NCBI GenBank assembly: GCA_025937115.1 | Contig: JAICSB010000215.1 | Span: 1 to 6,023, forward strand | Origin: Pseudonocardiaceae bacterium | GTDB lineage: Bacteria; Actinomycetota; Actinomycetes; Mycobacteriales; Pseudonocardiaceae | DNA: 6,023 nucleotides | Direction: 5' to 3' | Shown here: one piece after another, positions 1 to 4,433 of the stretch | Numbering within the stretch: position 1 is the first letter of the stretch | How the letters are laid out: each line of letters starts with the position of its first letter | Translations under genes and position numbers: made by a program | Notes under the pieces: model-generated | What the model saw: the letters and a program-made list of their open reading frames with translations, nothing else | The model's database searches: none | What the model was told of the DNA's origin: nothing

Positions 1-284
1 CGGTGCCGATCACCGCGACCGTTCGGCCTCCGGCCTCCGGCCTCCAGCGTCGCAGTATGAGCGGCGGTGTCTATGCCCGCCGCCAAGCCGGAGACGACGG
101 TGATCCCTGTGGACACCAGCGCGTCCGACACCGCGGACGCCCAGTCCATGCTCTGACCGGAGGCCTCACGGGAACCGGCCACTGACACCGCCGGCTCTCC
201 GGGGCGAAGGACACCCCGACTGAAGAGCACTGGTGGCACCTGATGGATCTCGCGTAGCAGCGTAGAGGTAGCAATGATGGTCAC
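1..284 (-). pseudogene. DprA/Smf-like DNA-processing protein, N-terminal part, frameshifted and cut by the window edge
   Basis: From a GTG at 284 the frame gives an 85-residue stretch typical of the DprA/Smf Rossmann fold. PPVLFSRG is at residues 17-24, VSVAGSR at 33-39 and VVSGLAAGIDTAAH at 63-76, ending LEAGGR at 80-85. DprA proteins bind single-stranded DNA and load RecA; shorter relatives of this fold often have unknown roles. The start is chosen because GGGAGG (295-290) lies 5 bases upstream, a TATACT -10 sits at 317-312, and an ATG at 329 would fall inside the operator. After residue 85 the frame goes wrong (RPNGRGDR). Removing one copy of the 7-bp repeat at 25-45 restores the family sequence GGRTVAVIGT. 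The usual N-terminal DprA region is absent, so this is either a naturally short relative or truncated. The C-terminal half is outside the window. The family call is firm; pseudogene versus switchable gene is open. Confidence 0.8.
25..45. repeat. Three perfect tandem copies of a 7-bp unit (GGCCTCC) inside the DprA-like gene
   Basis: GGCCTCC occurs at 25-31, 32-38 and 39-45 with no mismatch. On the coding (minus) strand this is GGAGGCC three times. Two copies keep the DprA frame (EAGGRTVAVIGT), while the three copies present shift it by one base. As 7 is not a multiple of 3, each gain or loss of a unit changes the frame. Confidence 0.9.
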
Positions 285-289
285 ACCCG

Positions 290-295
290 CCTCCC
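290..295 (-). promoter_or_regulatory. Ribosome binding site of the DprA-like gene
   Basis: GGGAGG on the minus strand lies 5 bases upstream of the GTG at 284-282. It decides the start of the DprA-like gene, because the upstream in-frame ATG at 329 has no such site and lies within the operator. Confidence 0.65.
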
Positions 296-311
296 GCGAT
301 CGCCCCCAATC

Positions 312-317
312 AGTATA
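312..317 (-). promoter_or_regulatory. -10 element (TATACT) of the DprA-like gene
   Basis: TATACT on the minus strand matches TANNNT and is one base from TATAAT. Transcription would begin near 305, giving a leader of about 21 bases that contains the GGGAGG site. I see no good -35 hexamer at 16-18 bases. The element directly abuts the SOS box, so a bound repressor would cover it. Confidence 0.6.
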
Positions 318-333
318 TCGAACACACATTCGA
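318..333. promoter_or_regulatory. LexA-binding SOS box
   Basis: TCGAACACACATTCGA matches the mycobacterial LexA consensus TCGAAC-N4-GTTCGA at 11 of 12 fixed positions; A replaces G at the start of the right half. It lies immediately upstream of the -10 hexamer of the DprA-like gene, where a repressor would block RNA polymerase. The next gene upstream, the cupin, ends at 406 and reads in the same direction, so the box can only serve the DprA-like gene. Confidence 0.7.
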
Positions 334-405
334 AACACTGGGAGCGCGCGCGGGAAAATCTACGGCGTCGTGCAACATGATCGAGGCAATCGCACCATAT
401 CTCGG

Positions 406-821
406 TCAATCGTCGGACGGCCCCACGTCAGGACGATGTTGGGTGCCCTTGCCAAAGGTCACCGCTAGCAGGTCGCCGGATTCCCGGGCGACCTGACGAT
501 GCCACCGACCGCGCGGCACCACGCAGGTAGATCCGGCTCGCAGGTCGATGACCCGTTGACCGCGGCCCTGTTCGATGATGACGTTCATCGCTCCAGAGAT
601 CAGATGGAGCACCTCGTCGCAGGCGGGATGGCGCTCCCAACCTCCGGAGCCTGCCTCGAAGCGGTAGGCGGTGACAAGCCATCCGGGAAAATCCTGGTCG
701 ATCTCGGATGGGGAGCGCCGCCAGAAAGCCGCACCCCCGTCGGCGACCTGAGCAGCACGGCTTCGGTGAGGTGCACGTAGGTCGTCGCCAGGCTGAAACT
801 TGACGGCGTGTCGAGGTCCAT
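406..821 (-). pseudogene. Cupin-domain protein, broken by an apparent 1-base deletion
   Basis: The N-terminus reads MDLDTPSSFSLATTYVHLTE from the ATG at 821. The rest of the cupin lies in another frame: GGAAFWRRSPSEID, then HPACDEVLHLISG, the conserved first cupin motif with its metal-ligand-type His and acidic pair, then VVPRGRWHR, the second cupin motif, ending at the stop 408-406. Adding one G near 758 (gccgtgctgct to gccggtgctgct) joins the frames as HLTEAGAAQVADGG, a complete small cupin of about 138 residues. Such stand-alone cupins bind a metal or small ligand; the substrate here cannot be told. It is transcribed away from the crotonase gene from a shared promoter region. The longer uninterrupted frame starting at 852 begins with non-cupin residues and would start upstream of the likely transcription start. 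The break may be real decay or a sequence error. Confidence 0.75.
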
Positions 822-828
822 TCACGGC

Positions 829-834
829 ACGGTA
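829..834 (-). promoter_or_regulatory. -10 element of the cupin gene, leaderless arrangement
   Basis: TACCGT on the minus strand is followed by 7 bases and then the ATG at 821. A transcript starting 7-8 bases after the hexamer would begin at the start codon itself, as in mycobacterial leaderless mRNAs. No ribosome binding site is close to the ATG. Confidence 0.5.
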
Positions 835-839
835 CCGAC

Positions 840-856
840 CCTGATCGGGCATCAGG
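840..856. promoter_or_regulatory. Inverted repeat between the divergent promoters, possible operator
   Basis: CCTGATCGGGCATCAGG has perfect 6-bp arms around a 5-bp centre and lies between the -10 elements at 829-834 and 875-880. A second overlapping repeat, GCATC-AGGC-GATGC, is at 849-862. Position and symmetry suit a dimeric repressor acting on both genes, but no regulator gene is in the window. Confidence 0.35.
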
Positions 857-874
857 CGATGCGCTGTGGGCGTC

Positions 875-880
875 TACCGT
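875..880 (+). promoter_or_regulatory. -10 element of the crotonase gene, leaderless arrangement
   Basis: TACCGT is followed by CAGGCGC and then the ATG at 888. This is the same hexamer and the same 7-base gap as for the divergent cupin gene. No ribosome binding site precedes the ATG, which fits a leaderless transcript. Confidence 0.55.
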
Positions 881-887
881 CAGGCGC

Positions 888-1619
888 ATGACCGCCGAGC
901 TGGTGCACCTGGCCGTGCAGTCCGGGATTGCCACCATCACGCTGGACTCCCCCGCTAACCGCAACGCCCTATCTGCGCCGCTGCGCACCCAACTGTCGGA
1001 TGCACTCGACCGCAGCGCCGGCGACGGCTCAGTGCGGGTGGTGGTGCTTGATCACACCGGGCCGGTGTTCTGCGCCGGGATGGATCTCACCGAGCCGCCG
1101 GACGCGGTCAGGGAACTCCCCGGCATCCTGGAGCGGATCTTGACGCACCCGAAACCGGTCGTCGCCAGGCTCGCCGGGCACGCCCGCGCCGGCGGGATCG
1201 GTCTGGTCGCGGCCGCCGATGTCGCCGTCGCCGCCGACCGCGCCACGTTCGCGTTCACTGAGGTGCGCCTCGGTGTGGTGCCCGCGGTGATCTCGGTGAC
1301 TGTGCTGCCCCGGCTGCTGCCGCACTCGGCGCACGAACTGCTTCTCACCGGCGAGACCTTCGACGCTACCCGGGCGGCCGCCATCGGCCTGCTCAACAGC
1401 GCGGTACCAGCCGATCAGCTCGACGCTGAAGTGGACCGCTACACCGGAATGCTCATCAAGGGTGCACCCGAGGCGCTGACTCTGACCAAACAGCTGCTGC
1501 ACGCGTCGACGGCGCGGGATTTCCCAACGATGCTCGAACTGTCCCTATCCCGCTTCGCGTCAGCCGAAGCCCAAGAAGGCCTCCGCGCCTTCGCCGAAAA
1601 GCGTCCACCCTCCTGGTAG
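888..1619 (+). CDS. Enoyl-CoA hydratase/isomerase (crotonase) family protein
   Basis: This 243-residue protein is a complete crotonase fold, slightly shorter than the usual 255-265. Family enzymes act on acyl-CoA thioesters in fatty-acid or amino-acid breakdown in the cytosol. Visible motifs are NRNAL at 24-28, the first oxyanion-hole segment FCAGMDL at 61-67, the second GHARAGGIGL at 97-106, FTEVRLGVVP at 123-132, and the typical C-terminal EGLRAFAEKRPPSW. Of the two catalytic glutamates of rat enoyl-CoA hydratase (Glu144 and Glu164), the second is present as Glu125. The first is Gly105, exactly 20 residues earlier. This pattern occurs in many crotonases whose activity is not simple enoyl-CoA hydration, so the substrate is unknown. 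The start is set by the leaderless -10 at 875-880. The gene converges on the barstar gene. Confidence 0.9.
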   Translation: MTAELVHLAVQSGIATITLDSPANRNALSAPLRTQLSDALDRSAGDGSVRVVVLDHTGPVFCAGMDLTEPPDAVRELPGILERILTHPKPVVARLAGHARAGGIGLVAAADVAVAADRATFAFTEVRLGVVPAVISVTVLPRLLPHSAHELLLTGETFDATRAAAIGLLNSAVPADQLDAEVDRYTGMLIKGAPEALTLTKQLLHASTARDFPTMLELSLSRFASAEAQEGLRAFAEKRPPSW

Positions 1620-1630
1620 GCCCAAATCCC

Positions 1631-1690
1631 GCCATTCGGAGCCGAATGGCAGCTGCACGGCGCCGAAACCGCCATTCGGCTCCGAATGGC
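1631..1690. repeat. Pair of 20-bp palindromes in the convergent intergenic gap, possible bidirectional terminator
   Basis: GCCATTCGGAGCCGAATGGC (1631-1650) and GCCATTCGGCTCCGAATGGC (1671-1690) are exact reverse complements of each other, differing only in the central AG or CT, and are separated by exactly 20 bases. Each can form its own hairpin with a 9-bp stem; alternatively the two can pair as one 20-bp stem with a 20-base loop. The gap between them contains a further palindrome, CGGCGCCG, at 1658-1665. They lie between the stops of the crotonase gene (1619) and the barstar gene (1698), a natural place for a two-way terminator. No T-tract follows either hairpin. They may equally be copies of a dispersed repeat. 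Confidence 0.7.
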
Positions 1691-1697
1691 GATTGAG

Positions 1698-2045
1698 TCA
1701 CGTACCTGCGAGCAGGATTGACAGGGGGCGTTGCGGGTTGGTTATCGCGTCGAGCACTTCTAGAATTGCGCGGTAGCCGGTGGGGTCTGCGGTTTCGAGC
1801 TGGCGGTGGCCGGTCCAGATCAGCACGTGCTCACCGATCGGCTGCCAGGATAAGTCACCGAGGCAGTCGTGCAAGGCGTCGAGATTGCGGCCGTACCAGG
1901 CTGGGAAATCCAACGCGGAGCCGATCGCGTCAAGCGCCTCTGCCTTACTCGTCACCGGGCCCAGCAGATGCGCCAGCGCGCCCCGTGCACGGGCCTGCTC
2001 CACCGCACGAGCCGCATCGGGGACATAGTGCAGCATCTGCCTCAC
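1698..2045 (-). CDS. Barstar-family ribonuclease inhibitor
   Basis: This 115-residue protein matches the barstar core: FPAWYGRNLDALHDCLGD at residues 47-64 aligns with the barnase-binding segment PEYYGENLDALWDCL of Bacillus barstar. Asp56 and Asp60 match barstar Asp35 and Asp39, the key inhibitory residues, and Trp50 replaces Tyr29. The C-terminal strand LSILLAGT matches barstar ITIILS. It is about 25 residues longer than Bacillus barstar (89), mainly at the N-terminus. The GTG start at 2045 overlaps the TGA of the ribonuclease gene as GTGA, indicating translational coupling; an in-frame ATG at 2036 is the alternative. It should bind the partner nuclease in the cytosol and block its active site before export. 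Confidence 0.88.
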   Translation of the reverse strand: MRQMLHYVPDAARAVEQARARGALAHLLGPVTSKAEALDAIGSALDFPAWYGRNLDALHDCLGDLSWQPIGEHVLIWTGHRQLETADPTGYRAILEVLDAITNPQRPLSILLAGT

Positions 2046-2470
2046 CGCTGAGGATCGACCACGACGAACGACACGTAATGGTCGCCGGTGTAGTAGAGCT
2101 CAGCCGCACCGCCGGTGATCAGGCGCCGGGCGCCCCGGTCATGCGCTCCCGGCGTCGGGACGGTGTACTCGTGGTAATAGCCGGACTGACGTGGCGGCAA
2201 GTGCCTTTCCCGGTTACCGAACGCCACCCCGTCCTGCCGGTACCGGAACGGGCCACCGTGCTGGATGAGCTGCCACTCCTGCCCGACCTGCAGCGGTAAC
2301 TGCGACAGACTTTGTACCGGCAGACCAGCCGCCGAGGCGACCGCCGCGGGCCGGTTATCGGTGGGCGGCCCAGCCGCGGGGTCGGCCAGCTCGTGGCGCC
2401 CCACCCAGCCGATGATCACCAATACGAGCAGCCCGATCAGCGCGGCGCTGATCCGCCGGTGGGGGCTCAT
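2042..2470 (-). CDS. RNase Sa/barnase-type guanyl-specific ribonuclease with N-terminal membrane signal or anchor
   Basis: The 142-residue protein has a basic N-terminus (PHRR), a hydrophobic helix at about 9-23, a Pro/Ala-rich linker and, from about 60, an N1/T1-family ribonuclease domain very like Streptomyces RNase Sa. It shares QDGVxFxNRE, GYYHEYTV, TPGA, YYTGDHY and other stretches. By alignment Glu101 (Sa Glu54) is the general base, His131 (Sa His85) the general acid, Arg112 and Arg116 (Sa Arg65, Arg69) bind phosphate, and Asn86, Arg87 and Glu88 (Sa 39-41) recognise guanine. It should cut RNA after G, outside the cytoplasmic membrane. I see no clear AxA cleavage site, so it may stay anchored. 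Both cysteines of the RNase Sa disulfide are missing. The ATG at 2470 overlaps the upstream stop as ATGA. The same frame is open up to 2746, but that extension is low-complexity shadow. Confidence 0.9.
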   Translation of the reverse strand: MSPHRRISAALIGLLVLVIIGWVGRHELADPAAGPPTDNRPAAVASAAGLPVQSLSQLPLQVGQEWQLIQHGGPFRYRQDGVAFGNRERHLPPRQSGYYHEYTVPTPGAHDRGARRLITGGAAELYYTGDHYVSFVVVDPQR

Positions 2471-2730
2471 CGAGGCTCCTGCGCATCCTCCGCGTCCACG
2501 GCATAGCAGTGCCCGAGTCGTTCGAAGACCACGCCAGCAGCCCGGTCGAGCACCCGGGCGGCCCACCAACAGGCGGGCAGTACCACCAGCATCACCAGGG
2601 CCACTTGCGGTGCGAGCCCGAGCTGGGTGAGCCACAGCTCCACGCCGTCCCACCATTGGAGCACGCCGAACAACACCTCGAGCACAGCCGCAGGATAGCC
2701 CGCCTCCGGCGTACGACCGGTGAGCGGCAC
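2467..2730 (-). CDS. Small membrane protein, first gene of the RNase/barstar operon
   Basis: I do not recognise a family for this 87-residue product. It has a moderately hydrophobic, Trp-rich N-terminal half (WW at 26-27, W at 33), one clear membrane segment at about 40-59 (ALVMLVVLPACWW) followed by a basic stretch (AARVLDR), and an acidic tail (DAEDAQE). Cysteines are at 54 and 75. Its TGA overlaps the ribonuclease ATG (ATGA), so the two are surely co-translated. A role in anchoring, exporting or controlling the nuclease is only an inference from position. The GTG start at 2730 has no ribosome binding site; internal GTG codons are possible alternatives. Confidence 0.65.
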   Translation of the reverse strand: MPLTGRTPEAGYPAAVLEVLFGVLQWWDGVELWLTQLGLAPQVALVMLVVLPACWWAARVLDRAAGVVFERLGHCYAVDAEDAQEPR

Positions 2731-2736
2731 TACATT
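2731..2736 (+). promoter_or_regulatory. -10 element of the oxidoreductase gene, leaderless arrangement
   Basis: TACATT matches TANNNT and lies 8 bases before the ATG at 2745. No ribosome binding site precedes that ATG, so a leaderless transcript is the simplest reading. No convincing -35 is seen. Confidence 0.5.
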
Positions 2737-2744
2737 TGGGCATC

Positions 2745-3722
2745 ATGTTCGCCGTCTATGCTACTGAGCCGAATCACGAAAACCCGCTGACCTCACTGCG
2801 AATGGGAGACCGTCCCGATCCAGAAGTGTCACCGGGCGCCGCGGCGGTCACCGTCAGGGCCGCCAGCCTCAACATGCACGACCTGTGGACGCTGCGCGGA
2901 GTGGGTATCAAACGCGACCAGTTCCCGATGATTCTGGGATGCGACGGCGCTGGTGTACTGGCCGACGGCACCGAGGTGGTGATCTATCCGGTGGTGACCA
3001 GTCCTGGCTGGACCGGCGACGAGACCCTGGATCCACGCCGCACACTGCTCACCGAGCGGCTACCCGGCACCTTCGCTGACACCGTCGTGGTGCCGGCGCG
3101 CAATGTGGTGCCCAAGCCGGCGTCGCTGACCTTTCCCGAAGCTGCCTGCATGGGCACTGCCTGGCTCACCGCCTACCGGATGTTGTTCGTGAAGTCCGGG
3201 TTGCGGCCCGGCCAGACCATGCTCGTGCAGGGCGCCTCCGGCGGGGTGTCCACCGCCCTGGTGCAGCTCGGCAGGGCTGCCGGGACGCGGGTCTGGGTGA
3301 CCGGGCGCACGGAGGCAAAGCGTGCGCTGGCGCAGTCGCTGGGCGCGCACCAGGCGTTCGAGCCCGGCGCTCGACTGCCGGAACGGGTGGATGCGGTCTT
3401 CGAGACTGTCGGCAAGGCCACCTGGTCACATTCAGCGAAGTCACTCAAGCCGGGAGGCATCATCGTCTGCAGCGGCGCCACCAGCGGCGACGCCGACCGC
3501 GCGGAACTGCAGCGGCTGTTTTTCCTGCAGCTGCGAATGGTGGGCTCCACCATGGGCACCCGAGATGAACTGCGCGACCTGTTGGCGTTCCTGGACATAA
3601 CGGGATTGCGCCCGCAGATCGGCACCGAGCTGCCGATGTCCGAGGCGGAGCGCGGCTTTGCGGCGATGCTCGACGGCGAAACCGCCGGCAAGATCGTCTT
3701 CACGCTTGATCCCAGCAAGTAG
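2745..3722 (+). CDS. Medium-chain dehydrogenase/reductase, quinone oxidoreductase-like
   Basis: The 325-residue protein has the two-domain layout of the MDR superfamily: a GroES-like N-terminal domain (ASLNMHDLWTLRG at 40-52, GCDGAG at 65-70) and a Rossmann domain with the nucleotide-binding turn VQGASGGVSTALVQLG at 161-176. The C-terminal GKIVFTL at 315-321 is typical of the group. These enzymes use NAD(P)H to reduce quinones, enones or related carbonyls in the cytosol. The four-cysteine structural zinc loop of classical alcohol dehydrogenases is absent, which points to the zinc-independent quinone-reductase branch; the substrate cannot be told. The start is ATG 2745 (MFAVYA, the usual N-terminus), not the in-frame TTG at 2736, which overlaps the -10. 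The gene is divergent from the RNase operon and convergent with the Uma2 gene, 2 bp apart. Confidence 0.9.
   Translation: MFAVYATEPNHENPLTSLRMGDRPDPEVSPGAAAVTVRAASLNMHDLWTLRGVGIKRDQFPMILGCDGAGVLADGTEVVIYPVVTSPGWTGDETLDPRRTLLTERLPGTFADTVVVPARNVVPKPASLTFPEAACMGTAWLTAYRMLFVKSGLRPGQTMLVQGASGGVSTALVQLGRAAGTRVWVTGRTEAKRALAQSLGAHQAFEPGARLPERVDAVFETVGKATWSHSAKSLKPGGIIVCSGATSGDADRAELQRLFFLQLRMVGSTMGTRDELRDLLAFLDITGLRPQIGTELPMSEAERGFAAMLDGETAGKIVFTLDPSK
2758..2763 (-). promoter_or_regulatory. Possible -10 element of the RNase/barstar operon
   Basis: TAGCAT on the minus strand fits TANNNT and would start transcription near 2751, about 20 bases before the GTG at 2730. It lies inside the oxidoreductase coding start, so the two divergent transcripts would overlap by a few bases at their 5' ends. 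No good -35 is seen. Confidence 0.3.
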
Positions 3723-3727
3723 CGCTA
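3720..3727. other. Palindrome TAGCGCTA carrying both convergent stop codons
   Basis: The oxidoreductase stop TAG (3720-3722) and the Uma2-gene stop TAG (3727-3725, minus) are the two halves of one 8-bp palindrome, with 2 bp between them. There is no room for a conventional terminator, so the transcripts must run into each other's coding sequence. Confidence 0.8.
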
Positions 3728-4309
3728 CGGGCGCAGGCCGTCCAGCAGCCGAGCCGGCACTATCGTGATCGGGAACGGCCGCTCGGTGGTGAACTTCTCG
3801 TCCCCGCAGACACTCGCTACTTCCACGTAGCGTTCCCGGGCGTCGAGCTCGAAAACCGTCAGGCGGCCTGGCAGCTCCGGATCGAGCACCCAATACGACG
3901 ACGTTCCCATCCGTTCGTAGGCAGCCTTCTTGTTGTTCAGATCATTGAGAGCGGTGCTCGGCGACAGCACCTCGACCGCAAGCACCGGGGCGATCGGCAG
4001 GTTCTTCGGCGTGAGGTCGACGTAGCGGGCCACCAGGATGTCAGGTTGCAGCTCATTGCGGATCGAGGTGCGGACGCCAAACGGCGCCGAGAGCACCCGA
4101 AACTCCGGTGTGCACGCGTTCCGGAGCTGTACGAACAGGGCACCGCTGCCCTCCTGGTGATGCCAGCCGGGGGCCGGGGTCACGATGAGCACCCCGTCGA
4201 TGAGTTCGTAGCGATGACCGTCATCGGGCATTGCCTCCAGGTCGTCCACCGTGAACGGGCGACCTTCGGCGACACCGGCGAAACCGGGGTCAGAGCTCAT
4301 AGCTGTCAT
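3725..4309 (-). CDS. Uma2 family (DUF820) PD-(D/E)XK nuclease-like protein
   Basis: The 194-residue protein has the usual Uma2 length and order of motifs: FTVDDLEAMPDDGHRYELIDG at about 19-39 with Glu36, PDILVA at 89-94 with Asp90, VLAVEVLSPST at 109-119 with Glu113, KKAAYERMGTSSYWVLDP at 127-144 with the lysines at 127-128. Asp90, Glu113 and a lysine form the PD-(D/E)XK-type acidic site, so all apparent catalytic residues are kept. The family is widespread and often multi-copy in cyanobacteria and actinobacteria, and its biological role is not settled. The ATG at 4309 is chosen because GGAGG lies 6 bases upstream; ATG 4300 is the alternative, and the open frame up to 4375 runs into a palindrome and is not family-like. 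I see no -10 hexamer just upstream, so it may be read from the lepA transcript. Confidence 0.87.
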   Translation of the reverse strand: MTAMSSDPGFAGVAEGRPFTVDDLEAMPDDGHRYELIDGVLIVTPAPGWHHQEGSGALFVQLRNACTPEFRVLSAPFGVRTSIRNELQPDILVARYVDLTPKNLPIAPVLAVEVLSPSTALNDLNNKKAAYERMGTSSYWVLDPELPGRLTVFELDARERYVEVASVCGDEKFTTERPFPITIVPARLLDGLRP

Positions 4310-4315
4310 GGTCCC

Positions 4316-4320
4316 CCTCC
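4316..4320 (-). promoter_or_regulatory. Ribosome binding site of the Uma2 gene
   Basis: GGAGG on the minus strand lies 6 bases before the ATG at 4309, within a longer purine run (GGGAGGGAGGGGGA). It decides this start over the upstream ATG at 4375 and the downstream ATG at 4300. Confidence 0.7.
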
Positions 4321-4366
4321 CTCCCGCGTTCGGCCAAGCCTGACAGGATGCACCGACAGTCCCAAC

Positions 4367-4433
4367 CATGATCACCGTTTGTGTGCCTCAGGCGACACAT
4401 ATTGTCGTCTTTGGCGCACAACCAGTGATCATG
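4367..4433. repeat. Nested 67-bp dyad-symmetric element at the 3' end of lepA
   Basis: Three pairs of arms share one centre (4400). The outer pair is CATGATCAC (4367-4375) with GTGATCATG (4425-4433). The middle pair is TTGTGTGCC (4379-4387) with GGCGCACAA (4413-4421), one G-T pair. The inner pair is CGACA (4393-4397) with TGTCG (4403-4407). All gaps between arms are matched in length. The right outer arm includes the lepA stop codon (4431-4429). It could act as a strong transcript end structure or terminator for lepA, though without a T-tract, or be a dispersed palindromic repeat. Confidence 0.7.

Noticed and set aside
71..274. 67-codon minus-strand frame starting with TTG at 274
   Set aside because: It is out of frame with the DprA-like sequence, has no recognisable domain and is Arg/Cys/Pro-rich as expected for a shadow frame.
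284..329. ATG at 329 as the start of the DprA-like gene
   Set aside because: The codon lies inside the SOS box and upstream of the -10 and ribosome binding site; the GTG at 284 fits all signals.
428..988. 186-codon minus-strand frame covering the cupin and the start of the crotonase gene
   Set aside because: It is antisense to the crotonase start and the wrong frame for the cupin motifs; the composition is that of a GC-rich shadow.
1029..1502. 157-codon frame antisense to the crotonase gene
   Set aside because: Gly/Arg/His-rich translation with no family resemblance; the plus-strand gene explains the region.
1698..2730. Classical intracellular toxin-antitoxin pair
   Set aside because: The nuclease carries a membrane signal/anchor and is the RNase Sa type; barnase/barstar-like export with cytosolic immunity fits better than a growth-control toxin.
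2736..2744. TTG at 2736 as the oxidoreductase start
   Set aside because: It overlaps the -10 element, and the family N-terminus begins at the ATG at 2745 (MFAVYA).
2471..2746. N-terminal extension of the ribonuclease up to 2746
   Set aside because: The extension lies in the shadow frame of the small membrane protein, is Arg/Gly-rich, and would bury the clear signal/anchor helix at residues 9-23.
4310..4375. Upstream start of the Uma2 gene at 4375
   Set aside because: The added residues do not resemble the family, the start lies in the palindrome, and GGAGG sits correctly for ATG 4309.
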